Assembly: GCA_028289745.1 (NCBI GenBank)
Contig: JANQOD010000179.1
Span: 1-20,657 of the forward strand
DNA length: 20,657 bases
From: Allomuricauda sp.
GTDB lineage: Bacteria; Bacteroidota; Bacteroidia; Flavobacteriales; Flavobacteriaceae
Direction of reading: 5' to 3'
The position numbers and the translations under genes are program-made. Positions 1 to 7,540 of the stretch are shown piece after piece (the stretch's first letter is position 1; every line of letters starts with the position of its first letter). Below the pieces are notes generated by a model. That model did no database searches. It was not told the origin of the DNA and saw nothing but the letters and a program-made list of their open reading frames with translations.

Positions 1-54
1 GGACTGGAAATCTACGAGCTGCCCACCTCATTGAAGACCGAAGCGATTTCATAG
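1..54 (+). CDS. possible 3' end of a plus-strand gene (partial)
   Basis: The first 54 bases read as 17 codons plus TAG on the plus strand, giving a C-terminal tail GLEIYELPTSLKTEAIS. The tail has an ordinary amino-acid mix, ends 10 bp before the stop of the converging pcm gene, and would make a normal convergent gene pair. It is too short to identify a family. The minus-strand reading of the same bases (starting ATG at 52) is Arg/Ser-rich and looks like a shadow. Low confidence because only 17 codons are visible. Confidence 0.3.
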   Translation, partial: GLEIYELPTSLKTEAIS

Positions 55-64
55 ATCAAAAACT

Positions 65-757
65 TCAATCGTTTCGTGTGAAGGGCACGAACCGAACGGC
101 CATCAAACTCTTTTTTTTGATTTTATCGCTCTTCTTGGTCAACAATATTAAATCGCGTATCCCGTGATGGGGACCTACAGGAATCACCATTCGGCCACCA
201 TCTTTCAATTGTTCGACCAATGGCTCGGGAATCTGCTCGGCCCCTGCCGTGACGATGATGGCGTCGAAGGGGGCTTGTTCGGGCCAGCCATCGTAACCGT
301 CCCCCACCCTGACCTTTACATTTTCGTATTGCATCGATTGTAGCAATTTTTCGGCCCTTTTACCCAACTCTGGAATAATCTCAATGGTATAGACCGAATC
401 GACTATTTCTGCCAAAATAGCCGCTTGATAGCCCGAACCCGTACCGATTTCAAGTACCTTTTTGTTCTTCCAAGGTTTAATGGCCTGGGTCATAAAAGCC
501 ACCATATAGGGTTGGGAGATGGTCTGCTTCATGCCGATTGGCAGTGGGCGATCACTATACGCGTAGATTTGCTGGCTTTCTGGCACAAAAAGATGACGGG
601 GCACCTTAGACATCGCCTTGAGCGTGTTCTTATCATAGATGCCCCGTGCTTTTAATTGGCTCTCTACCATGGTCAAACGCATGCTGGCATAGTCGGTTTG
701 GGAAAGACCGCTATGCCCCAAAAGCATCGTAAGTAGTATTCTAATGAACCATTTCAT
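65..757 (-). CDS. pcm: protein-L-isoaspartate O-methyltransferase with N-terminal secretion signal
   Basis: This is a PCMT-family SAM-dependent methyltransferase. The family methylates L-isoaspartyl residues in age-damaged proteins so that they can revert to aspartate. Visible motifs: the SAM-binding loop VLEIGTGSGYQAA, the acidic strand-2 end YTIEI, the GDGYDGWPEQAPFDAIIVTAG segment, and the late GGRMVIPVG strand. The N-terminal block with SQPYMVAFM is also typical. The start is taken at ATG 757 (MKWFIRILL...), which gives a short positively charged, hydrophobic leader ending near GLSQ. An ATG six codons upstream (775) is also possible. The leader looks like a signal peptide, which is odd for an enzyme that needs cytosolic SAM; it could instead be a membrane anchor. 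The gene lies about 40 bp downstream of the VPS10-like gene on the same strand and is probably co-transcribed with it. Family assignment is sure; location is inferred. Confidence 0.93.
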   Translation of the reverse strand: MKWFIRILLTMLLGHSGLSQTDYASMRLTMVESQLKARGIYDKNTLKAMSKVPRHLFVPESQQIYAYSDRPLPIGMKQTISQPYMVAFMTQAIKPWKNKKVLEIGTGSGYQAAILAEIVDSVYTIEIIPELGKRAEKLLQSMQYENVKVRVGDGYDGWPEQAPFDAIIVTAGAEQIPEPLVEQLKDGGRMVIPVGPHHGIRDLILLTKKSDKIKKKSLMAVRFVPFTRND

Positions 758-796
758 CTTTTCCCAAATGACCATTTTGCATTGTTTCAGGGTCTT

Positions 797-3700
797 CTAA
801 AACCTCTGCCCCTCGATCCACGGAGCACCCGCGGCTTTCAACTCAGCTTCAATCGCAGGTAAGGTCGTTTCAACCATGTTGCGCAAATTCGATTTCACGC
901 CAATCATTTGTTTTTGTGCCCTCGAGAAAGCCTTTTTATGGCTTTCAGTGGGGCCATAGGTATTGTTCAAGGCCACAAAGCCCACAAAAGCACCATTACC
1001 CGGGCTTGGTGGATTTCGCTCACCTACCTCATTTTTGGCAGCGTTGCCCCGCATCACCGTTTTCATGTCGAGCAATTTTTCTTTGGCTGCATGAATTTTT
1101 GAATATAGTTGATCTGAAGGGCGTTTCGCTTGTTTAAACGCACGCTTCATGGCATCTACCTTTTTCAATCCGTTTTCAAGATGGGTGTTGATGGCCATCA
1201 AGTCTTGTTGATACGCTTGAAAATCTTCCCTGAAGGCATCGATCTCTGAGGTGGGCTTGGGAGGTAATGCTCCATCACGAAGCTTTTTGACCTCGAAATT
1301 CATGGGGCCCGCCAAAAGTTTTAGGGTACCATCTATATTTTCATAAAGACCCACTGAATAGGTGCCGGGCGTGGCCATATAGGGCGAACTGGAAAAGTCA
1401 TCATCATCACTTGGTTTTGGTGCCTTTAACGACACTCCGCTCCTACTGGCATGGGCAAGGTTCCAGGCCACGCGGTTAAACCCTTTTTTGGCAGTGGCTT
1501 TGACGGTATTGACCAAATTGCCCCCTACATCTTTTATCATCAACAACAGCCCAGGTTTTGCTTGTTGTTTTTCTTCTTCCAGGGCTTCCCAACCTGGAAA
1601 AGGGATATTGGCTTTCTGCTCGGTCAGTTCCTTTTCCTTTTTGACCCGTTGATCTTTCAAAGACTCATACTTCTTTGGAAGGTAGTAGGAGAACACCGCA
1701 CCAAAGGGTGGATTTTCGGCCACATATTCATTGTTTCCCTGTCCGTATACCCCTTCCTTGGGCACATACCAATAGGCGGGCCGGGTATTGAAAAACTGAA
1801 CTTCATTCTTTTTTGCAGGGTCAAAATCACGAATGGGCGAAATATCGTCCAGTACATAAAATCCTCTTCCGAAAGAAGCGGCCACCAAATCATTTTCCCT
1901 TCGTTGAATGGTAATGTCCCTGAAAGAAATCGTGGGCAGACCGCCCTTTAATTGCTGCCAGCTATTGCCTCCGTCCTTAGTGAAATATATCCCGAACTCT
2001 GTGGCGATGAAAAATAGGTTTTTGTCTTCATGGTCTTGTACGATACGCCAAGTCAACAGGGTTTTGGGTAGATTGCCGTTCATGAAGCTCCACGAGCGGC
2101 CTTTGTCGGTACTCTTGAGCAGATAGGGCTTAAAATCACCTTCTTTATGGTTGTCAAGTACCAGATAGACCGTATTGGCATCATATAGATCGGCCCGTAC
2201 ATCATTGACAAAAGCTCGATCGGATACTCCCTTAATGCTGCCTAGCATGATTTTACGCCAATTGGCCCCTCCATCTTCGGTCACTTGAAGAATACCATCA
2301 TCTGTGCCTGCATAGATCAACCCTTCTTGCTTGGGCGACTCGGCCAATGAGGTGATGGTGTTATAATTCGACATGGCTCCTACATCCCAAGGATTGTCCC
2401 AGCTTTGCTGTTTGCCCATAATGGGAAGTGCCAACCGTTCTTCATTACGGGTCAAATCATTTGAAATGGCTGTCCACGAATCTCCCCTATTCTCTGACTT
2501 CCACACCCGGTAGGAAGCAAAATAGAGACGTGTAGGCTTGTGCGGACTCACCAAAATGGGCGCATCCCAGTTGAAACGCTCATAGGGATCACCTTCAGCG
2601 GGTTGCGGTTGTATAAATACCGTTTCACCCGTGGTCTGGTCGATACGCCACAACCAACCCTGTTGAAACTCACCATAGGTGATATCAGGATTACCCGGTT
2701 CGGTAGCAGATTGGTGCCCATCGGCCCCAAGGGTAACCCACCAATCATGGTTGAAAATACCAGAAGAGCTTGTGGTTCTCGATGGTCCGCCATGCGAGCC
2801 GTTATCTTGTGTGCCCCCATAAATATTATAGAAGGGTTCTGAGTCATCTACGGCTACCTTGTAATACTGGGTGATCGGTAAATTGTCAAAATAACGCCAG
2901 GTCTTGGTCAGGTCATACGATTCGTACAAACCGCCATCTGTACCGAACAATACATAATTGGGATCGTCTTTTTTGAAGGCCATCGCATGGCTATCGACAT
3001 GCTTCTTCTTTTCGTTCATGAAATTAAAGGTCTTGCCGTGGTCAACGGATACCTGCACGTAGTTGCTCATCAGATAAAGGCGGCCCTCTTGGTGCGGTGA
3101 AGCATACAATTCTTGATAGTAATGTGGGCCCGTACCCCCAGAAACGGCATCGGATTGCTTAGACCAAGAAGCACCCCCATTTCTGGAAATGAACAGTCCG
3201 CCCTTTTTTCTATCCAATTCAATGGCCGCATAGATGACATCGCTGTTGAAAGGTGAAATCGCCAAACCGATTTTTCCCAGGTTTGATTTTGGAATGCCCT
3301 GTTTCAGTTCAGTCCATGTTTGGCCGCCATCGGTACTTTTATGAATCCCGGTACCAGGACCACCGCCCATATATGCCGCTACCGTTCGGTGTCTATCCCA
3401 GGTGGCCGCATAAAGGGTATTGGGATCTTTGGGGTCTATTTCCATATCGGTTACGCCCGTCCACTCATCATCACCAAGTGTTTTGGTCCATGTGCTTCCA
3501 CCATCCTCTGAAAGATAAAGGCCGCGCTCACCGCCTTTGTTCCATAACGGCCCTTGTACGGCCACATAGATTTTATTTGAGTTATCAGGATCTATAATAA
3601 TTTTTGAGATATGCTCTGAGGCATTTAGCCCCTTGTTCTTCCAGGTCTTTCCCTCATCATGGCTGACGTAGATACCATCGCCAAAACCAACATGACGGCC

Positions 3701-4048
3701 GCCCACGTTTTCACCCGTACCCACCCAAACAGTGGAGGGATTATTGGGGTCAATGGTCACGCAACCTATTGAATAGCTCTTTTCCTTATCAAAAATAGGT
3801 TTGAAAGTCGTGCCCGCATTGACCGTTTTCCACACGCCGCCCGATCCTACGGCCACATACCAAACATTTTCATTTTTAGGATGGACGGCAATATCGGCAA
3901 TACGGCCCGAGGTCAATGCTGGCCCCAGGTTTCGGAACTTTAATCCTGCATGGACATCAGCTTCCTTTTTTTCTTTTTCCTGTGAAATACCAGTTGCAAT
4001 TGTACATAAGGTGAAAAAGGCGAGCAAGCCTTTCAAACGTAGTCTCAT
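797..4048 (-). CDS. exported VPS10/sortilin-like BNR-repeat beta-propeller protein
   Basis: This is a 1083-residue exported protein of the sortilin/VPS10 N-terminal type, often annotated as a 'glycosyl hydrolase' in Bacteroidota. It starts with a clear signal peptide (MRLRLKGLLAFFTLCTIATGIS). Residues roughly 35-750 hold at least ten Asp-box (BNR) hairpins of the S-x-D-x-G-x-T-W kind, for example SHDEGKTW, SEDGGSTW, STDGGQTW, STDKGRSW and TKDGGNSW. These predict one or two stacked beta-propellers. The last 300 residues lack Asp boxes; they contain a long charged, probably helical stretch and no sorting-domain signature that I recognise. Asp boxes are structural, so they do not show glycosidase activity, and I see no sialidase catalytic set. 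The likely location is periplasm or cell surface. An 86-bp gap separates it from the DUF3052 gene upstream; pcm follows downstream. Function is unknown. Confidence 0.9.
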   Translation of the reverse strand: MRLRLKGLLAFFTLCTIATGISQEKEKKEADVHAGLKFRNLGPALTSGRIADIAVHPKNENVWYVAVGSGGVWKTVNAGTTFKPIFDKEKSYSIGCVTIDPNNPSTVWVGTGENVGGRHVGFGDGIYVSHDEGKTWKNKGLNASEHISKIIIDPDNSNKIYVAVQGPLWNKGGERGLYLSEDGGSTWTKTLGDDEWTGVTDMEIDPKDPNTLYAATWDRHRTVAAYMGGGPGTGIHKSTDGGQTWTELKQGIPKSNLGKIGLAISPFNSDVIYAAIELDRKKGGLFISRNGGASWSKQSDAVSGGTGPHYYQELYASPHQEGRLYLMSNYVQVSVDHGKTFNFMNEKKKHVDSHAMAFKKDDPNYVLFGTDGGLYESYDLTKTWRYFDNLPITQYYKVAVDDSEPFYNIYGGTQDNGSHGGPSRTTSSSGIFNHDWWVTLGADGHQSATEPGNPDITYGEFQQGWLWRIDQTTGETVFIQPQPAEGDPYERFNWDAPILVSPHKPTRLYFASYRVWKSENRGDSWTAISNDLTRNEERLALPIMGKQQSWDNPWDVGAMSNYNTITSLAESPKQEGLIYAGTDDGILQVTEDGGANWRKIMLGSIKGVSDRAFVNDVRADLYDANTVYLVLDNHKEGDFKPYLLKSTDKGRSWSFMNGNLPKTLLTWRIVQDHEDKNLFFIATEFGIYFTKDGGNSWQQLKGGLPTISFRDITIQRRENDLVAASFGRGFYVLDDISPIRDFDPAKKNEVQFFNTRPAYWYVPKEGVYGQGNNEYVAENPPFGAVFSYYLPKKYESLKDQRVKKEKELTEQKANIPFPGWEALEEEKQQAKPGLLLMIKDVGGNLVNTVKATAKKGFNRVAWNLAHASRSGVSLKAPKPSDDDDFSSSPYMATPGTYSVGLYENIDGTLKLLAGPMNFEVKKLRDGALPPKPTSEIDAFREDFQAYQQDLMAINTHLENGLKKVDAMKRAFKQAKRPSDQLYSKIHAAKEKLLDMKTVMRGNAAKNEVGERNPPSPGNGAFVGFVALNNTYGPTESHKKAFSRAQKQMIGVKSNLRNMVETTLPAIEAELKAAGAPWIEGQRF

Positions 4049-4134
4049 AGTTGATAGGTTTTTTTAGTTAAAAAAGTGTTTGAAGATAACCAAAAACAAC
4101 TCTTTTTCTAGGAAGATGTTTGTTAAAATACGGG

Positions 4135-4545
4135 CTATCTATCTTTAAGGCGATACATGAACTTGAGTCCGCTCCAATCATCATCAACGGCAGCCACCTT
4201 GGTATCGACCAACCCAATGGCCAACAAATGGTCACGAATGTGATCACGCTTTATATCAGAAGGTATTTCAGAACTTCCCTTTGGCCAGCTTATCCATAAC
4301 ATACCGTTCTTCTTGAGCAACTTTTTACAAGCCCCTGCCTGTTTTGCCAATTCGCTTTGAGCGGTACAGAACAGATGTACAAAATCTATGGTACCGGGTA
4401 TAGGTTTTTCCACTACCTGAATATCAGGCGGTACTAATTCGAAAAGTTTCCAGTAATGTTCAGGTGGATTCTTAAGATGGATGGTAAAGCCGGGTTTGAT
4501 ACCCAGTTTTTTGAAGAGCGGTGTCTTTGAATAACCGGCCGGCAT
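4135..4545 (-). CDS. DUF3052 family protein
   Basis: This 136-residue cytosolic protein matches the DUF3052 family by its opening AGYSKTPLFKKLGIKPG, the PPDIQVV strand, and the middle block with LLKKNGMLWISWPKGSSE followed by a helix (DHIRDHLLAIGL). The fold resembles a methyltransferase-like Rossmann core without an evident SAM loop, and no enzyme activity is established for the family. It starts three bases after the stop of the HxlR-family gene (TAG-TCA-ATG), so the two are almost certainly one transcript. That context suggests a place in the same stress or redox regulon. No signal peptide or membrane segment is visible. Confidence 0.85.
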   Translation of the reverse strand: MPAGYSKTPLFKKLGIKPGFTIHLKNPPEHYWKLFELVPPDIQVVEKPIPGTIDFVHLFCTAQSELAKQAGACKKLLKKNGMLWISWPKGSSEIPSDIKRDHIRDHLLAIGLVDTKVAAVDDDWSGLKFMYRLKDR

Positions 4546-4548
4546 TGA

Positions 4549-4893
4549 CTATTCGATTATGTTTTCCTCTTTCATCAGCGAGAGGCCATAGTTTCTGATG
4601 GTCTCAATGACAGGAATGGTCCGTTTGCCTTTTGCCGTTATCGAATATTCCACTTTCGGTGGCACCACGGCATACACCTGCCTATGTACAAAACCCTCTT
4701 TTTCCAATTCCCTCAATTGTGAGGTCAGCATCTTATCTGTGATATGCGGAATGTCTTTTTTCAACTCACCGTACCGCATCACCCTATTTTGCAATCGCCA
4801 GAGGATAGGAATCTTCCAAGTGCCCCCAATACGGTCCATGGCAAACTCCACCGGATTGTAATACAACTTGTTATTGTATAAAAATTCTGGCAT
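4549..4893 (-). CDS. HxlR-family winged-helix transcriptional regulator lacking cysteine
   Basis: This 114-residue DNA-binding protein is of the HxlR/DUF24 (MarR-like) family. The signature helix PVEFAMDRIGGTWKIPILWRL is followed by the winged helix-turn-helix RYGELKKDIPHITDKMLTSQLRELEKEGFVHR and the wing VPPKVEYSITAKGK. Members usually bind inverted repeats as dimers and repress a divergent detoxification gene. Many carry a redox cysteine just before the PVE motif. Here that position is Asn13, and the whole protein has no cysteine, so thiol sensing is excluded. It heads a two-gene unit with DUF3052 and faces a DJ-1/PfpI gene across an operator-like gap, which points to autoregulation plus control of the divergent operon. 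The effector is unknown. Confidence 0.92.
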   Translation of the reverse strand: MPEFLYNNKLYYNPVEFAMDRIGGTWKIPILWRLQNRVMRYGELKKDIPHITDKMLTSQLRELEKEGFVHRQVYAVVPPKVEYSITAKGKRTIPVIETIRNYGLSLMKEENIIE

Positions 4894-4911
4894 AATTCAT
4901 TGATTTTCAAA

Positions 4912-4951
4912 TTACTTTCAAAAAAGTAAGTACCATACTTCTTGGTAAGTA
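4912..4951. promoter_or_regulatory. candidate HxlR operator region (nested AAGTA/TACTT repeats)
   Basis: The gap between the divergent hxlR and PfpI genes holds a perfect 7-bp inverted repeat, TTACTTT-CAAA-AAAGTAA (4912-4929). It overlaps a second repeat, AAGTA-N7-TACTT (4924-4940). AAGTA also recurs at 4928 and 4947, and TACCA-N7-TGGTA sits inside the block. The cluster lies about 20-60 bp before hxlR and 50-90 bp before the plus-strand ATG, a position that could control both directions. Binding by the neighbouring regulator is inferred. Confidence 0.55.
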
Positions 4952-4999
4952 TCTTCATAAAGATAGCGGTTTCAAAGAAATTTGATCAAAAACAAACAG

Positions 5000-5773
5000 A
5001 TGGAATCACCAAGAGAAGAAAACAGTTACGTACATTTTCACGGGGCAGACCACAAGGGGAGAATACTTATGGTGCTCAGTAGTCCGGCCATTTCAGGGCA
5101 AACAGGGTGGCCCATTGGCTTTTGGGCCTCAGAACTGACCCATCCACTTCATGCTTTTCAAGAAGCGGGTTATGAGGTGGAATTGGCCTCGACCGAAGGG
5201 GGAAAAGTGGTCATGGATGCATTCTCAGATCCGACCGATAAAAGTGGGTATTCGGCCCACGATGTAATTTCGCTGGGCTTTATGCAGTTAGATTGGTTCG
5301 ATCAATTGCTTGAAAACACCTCAAAGCTCACCGATATTGACCCCGATCGATTCGATGCCATTTTTTTGGTAGGCGGTCAAGGGCCCATGTATACATTTAA
5401 AGGAAATACCTATTTAGAAAGACTATTTGTTTCGTTTTATGAAGCCCAAAAGCCCAGTGCGGCCGTATGCCATTCCACTACCCTGCTTTTAGAAGCCAGA
5501 AAAATTAATGGAGAACTATTGGTGGTCGGTAAAACATGGACAGGTTTTGCCAACGCTGAAGAAGACTTTGCCGATCAAGCCGTGGGTCAAAAAATACAGC
5601 CTTATCGAATTGAAGACCAGGCCATGAAGCTAAAAAACACTACTTTCAAAGTAGCGGCGCCTTTTTCATCATATGCCATTACCGATGGAAATCTTATCAC
5701 CGGGCAGCAGCAAAACTCAGGGGCCACTGTAGCAAGAATGGTAATCGAACAACTGAACAAATCTAAAGGATGA
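5000..5773 (+). CDS. DJ-1/PfpI (Hsp31-like) type 1 glutamine amidotransferase-domain protein
   Basis: This 257-residue protein belongs to the DJ-1/ThiJ/PfpI superfamily. The nucleophile elbow AVCHST places the reactive cysteine near residue 157, after the strand FDAIFLVGGQGPMY. The family's acidic partner is the Glu in GFWASEL (about residue 45). This layout resembles Hsp31/YhbO-like class members that act as glyoxalase III, protein deglycase or general stress proteins; the exact activity is not readable from sequence. ATG 5000 is chosen; an in-frame TTG at 4982 would add six residues without a better ribosome site. It runs divergently from the HxlR regulator and overlaps the next gene by ATGA, so the two products are probably made together in response to an electrophile or similar signal. 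Confidence 0.88.
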   Translation: MESPREENSYVHFHGADHKGRILMVLSSPAISGQTGWPIGFWASELTHPLHAFQEAGYEVELASTEGGKVVMDAFSDPTDKSGYSAHDVISLGFMQLDWFDQLLENTSKLTDIDPDRFDAIFLVGGQGPMYTFKGNTYLERLFVSFYEAQKPSAAVCHSTTLLLEARKINGELLVVGKTWTGFANAEEDFADQAVGQKIQPYRIEDQAMKLKNTTFKVAAPFSSYAITDGNLITGQQQNSGATVARMVIEQLNKSKG

Positions 5774-6399
5774 AATTAGCATTTATCGGAATCGGAAATG
5801 TGGGCTTTGCCATTGCCCACAAACTACAGCAAAAAGGCCATGAAATTACCATTGCCACCAACGACCCAAATTCTAGAAGTGTCACTTCAGCCTTGAAAAA
5901 GAATGAAAATATGACCACAAGATCGATCCAAGATGCCATTGGCTGGGCAGAAGTCGTTTTTTTGGCCGTTCCGTTCGGGGCTGTCAAAGCGGTGGTAAAT
6001 GAAATTGATTTTGAGGGAAAAACTTTGGTGGATTGTACCAATCCGGTAGGCCCTGGCATTTCACATGGGCTCAACTGCGAAATCTCCGGATCGGAAAAAA
6101 TACAGGCTTGGGCACCCTCGGCCAAAGTGGTCAAGGCCTTTACCATTTATGGATATGAAAATTTACAGGATGCTTCCTTTTCCAACTACCCAAACAAACC
6201 CGTGATGTTGGTTGCGGGCGATGACCAATATGCAAAGGAACAACTTAAACCTTTAGTTGAAGAAATGGGCTATATGTATAAAGATATTGGGGCTTTAGAC
6301 CAATCGTTACATTTAGAACATATGACTTTACTGTGGGTAAAAATGGTCAGAAGAGATGGGCACCACCCCAACTTTGTCTGGGGCTATATGGAAAGGTAA
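5770..6399 (+). CDS. COG2085-type NAD(P)-binding oxidoreductase (F420 reductase-like)
   Basis: This is a 209-residue Rossmann protein of the COG2085/NADPH-dependent F420 reductase-like group. The dinucleotide loop GIGNVG lies at residues 7-12 at the very N-terminus. It is followed by the strand HEITIATNDP and the second-half motif VVFLAVPFGAVKAVV, then TLVDCTNPVGPG and the AWAPSAKVVKAFTIYGYENL block typical of the family. Flavobacteria are not known to make F420, so NADPH and a small carbonyl substrate are more likely. The start overlaps the stop of the PfpI gene by four bases (ATGA), indicating translational coupling. It ends 25 bp from the converging DUF2652 gene, with no clear terminator hairpin between them. 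Confidence 0.87.
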   Translation: MKLAFIGIGNVGFAIAHKLQQKGHEITIATNDPNSRSVTSALKKNENMTTRSIQDAIGWAEVVFLAVPFGAVKAVVNEIDFEGKTLVDCTNPVGPGISHGLNCEISGSEKIQAWAPSAKVVKAFTIYGYENLQDASFSNYPNKPVMLVAGDDQYAKEQLKPLVEEMGYMYKDIGALDQSLHLEHMTLLWVKMVRRDGHHPNFVWGYMER

Positions 6400-6424
6400 T
6401 GGTCAAATCGAGACTGGTCAGGGT

Positions 6425-7534
6425 TTAACCATTGGTGTCATTGTCGAATCTTTCTTCAACCGCTGCATCTACAAATTCTTCCAGCAACTTCAGTGATTTT
6501 TCAAGATTGGAGCGAAAAATTCTTTTTACCGCAATGGCCATTAAGATCTTTTTGATGGGTGACCTGACCTTCCAATAGGTTTCCGTAGTTACCTCACAGC
6601 TTTCTTCATCAACGGGCTCCACGATATAAAACTGATATAGCTCATCTACAGGGCGTAGGCTTTTGGTGAACTCTCCATACACCAATTGGTTGGGTCGGGC
6701 CGCTTTGGTAACCGTAACAAAATCAAGTTTGGCACCGTTGATCACGCAAAGGTGTTCGGTTCCCAATCTGGTCACTTCATTGGGATTGAACTCAAATGAA
6801 TCGACCCCTTTTACCCAATGGTGGCGATATGAATAATTCGAAATATATTCATATAGTTGTGCGGCCGTTACCTTAAAGGTCTTAGTTGCCTTCAATTGCG
6901 GAGGTGCATCAAATGAGACCGAAAAAGACTCTTCAATATCTTGCAAATTCAAGCGCTCGGTGTCGATCAACGCATAGAGATATTCAATCTGTTTGCCATC
7001 ATAGGTGTCAGTGCCCTGCCGAAAGCGAAACACCTTGCTACTGTAGGTATACGACAATTGAATTTCAAGTGCCAATGGGCGACTGATCAATACATAGTTA
7101 TCGTGCTGAACGGAATTCTTCAAAAGTCGATGTACCTCAATGACCTCTTGCCCAAACGGTTTTCTATTTCCTTGAACTTCTATATGCCGTAATCTACCCG
7201 AATGGGCGATTATCTTCAATTTCAAATTGGGTGCGGTTGCACAGGCATTGCAAGGGCAGACCCTGTTCTTTTCGAACTTCCGTAAGTGGCTATAAAATGC
7301 GGTATACATCGATTCTATCTGGGCCAATAACTTTTCTTGGGAAGGAATCTGGTTCTCTTTATAAAAAAATAAGGCGTCGCCCTCTACCTCGGCCAATTTC
7401 AATTCTTCGGTATTGGCGGCTATCAATACCTCGAGCAATTCGGCAATAACATGCTGGCTATGTTCGACCTCTGTGGTCTGTATGAATTGTGTGTACCCTG
7501 AAATATCAGGTATGAACAGTAGGGACTTGGACAT
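6425..7534 (-). CDS. DUF2652 protein: degenerate class III cyclase-like domain plus SRPBCC-like domain
   Basis: This 369-residue protein has two parts. Residues 1-150 match DUF2652, a relative of class III nucleotide cyclase domains. Both metal-site aspartates are in place: Asp10 in PDISGYTQF and Asp53 in EGDALFFY. The later catalytic helix reads GQEVIEVHRLLK, which keeps an Arg but lacks the Asn of the usual VNxAxR motif. A cysteine cluster CPCNAC (Cys93, Cys95, Cys98) is characteristic of the family and may bind metal. Residues about 215-355 look like an SRPBCC (START-like) ligand pocket (KTFKVTAAQLYEYISNYSYRHHWVKGVDSF...). It starts 6 nt after the trehalase stop, so it is co-transcribed. 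Whether it makes a cyclic nucleotide is doubtful; a binding or sensor role is equally possible. Confidence 0.85.
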   Translation of the reverse strand: MSKSLLFIPDISGYTQFIQTTEVEHSQHVIAELLEVLIAANTEELKLAEVEGDALFFYKENQIPSQEKLLAQIESMYTAFYSHLRKFEKNRVCPCNACATAPNLKLKIIAHSGRLRHIEVQGNRKPFGQEVIEVHRLLKNSVQHDNYVLISRPLALEIQLSYTYSSKVFRFRQGTDTYDGKQIEYLYALIDTERLNLQDIEESFSVSFDAPPQLKATKTFKVTAAQLYEYISNYSYRHHWVKGVDSFEFNPNEVTRLGTEHLCVINGAKLDFVTVTKAARPNQLVYGEFTKSLRPVDELYQFYIVEPVDEESCEVTTETYWKVRSPIKKILMAIAVKRIFRSNLEKSLKLLEEFVDAAVEERFDNDTNG

Positions 7535-7540
7535 TTAGCA

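Noticed and set aside
1..52. minus-strand frame open to the left edge, starting ATG at 52
   Set aside because: Arg/Ser-rich reading without family resemblance. The plus-strand reading of the same bases looks more like protein.
1451..1951. 166-codon plus-strand ORF
   Set aside because: It lies wholly antisense to the VPS10/BNR gene, whose Asp-box repeats are plainly coding. The product is Phe/Gly/Ile-rich with no domain.
797..4048. calling the BNR-repeat protein a sialidase or glycosidase
   Set aside because: Asp boxes are structural only. The sialidase arginine triad and catalytic set were not recognisable.
6400..6424. bidirectional terminator between the convergent genes
   Set aside because: Only short GGTC repeats are visible, with no stable stem and no T-run on either strand.
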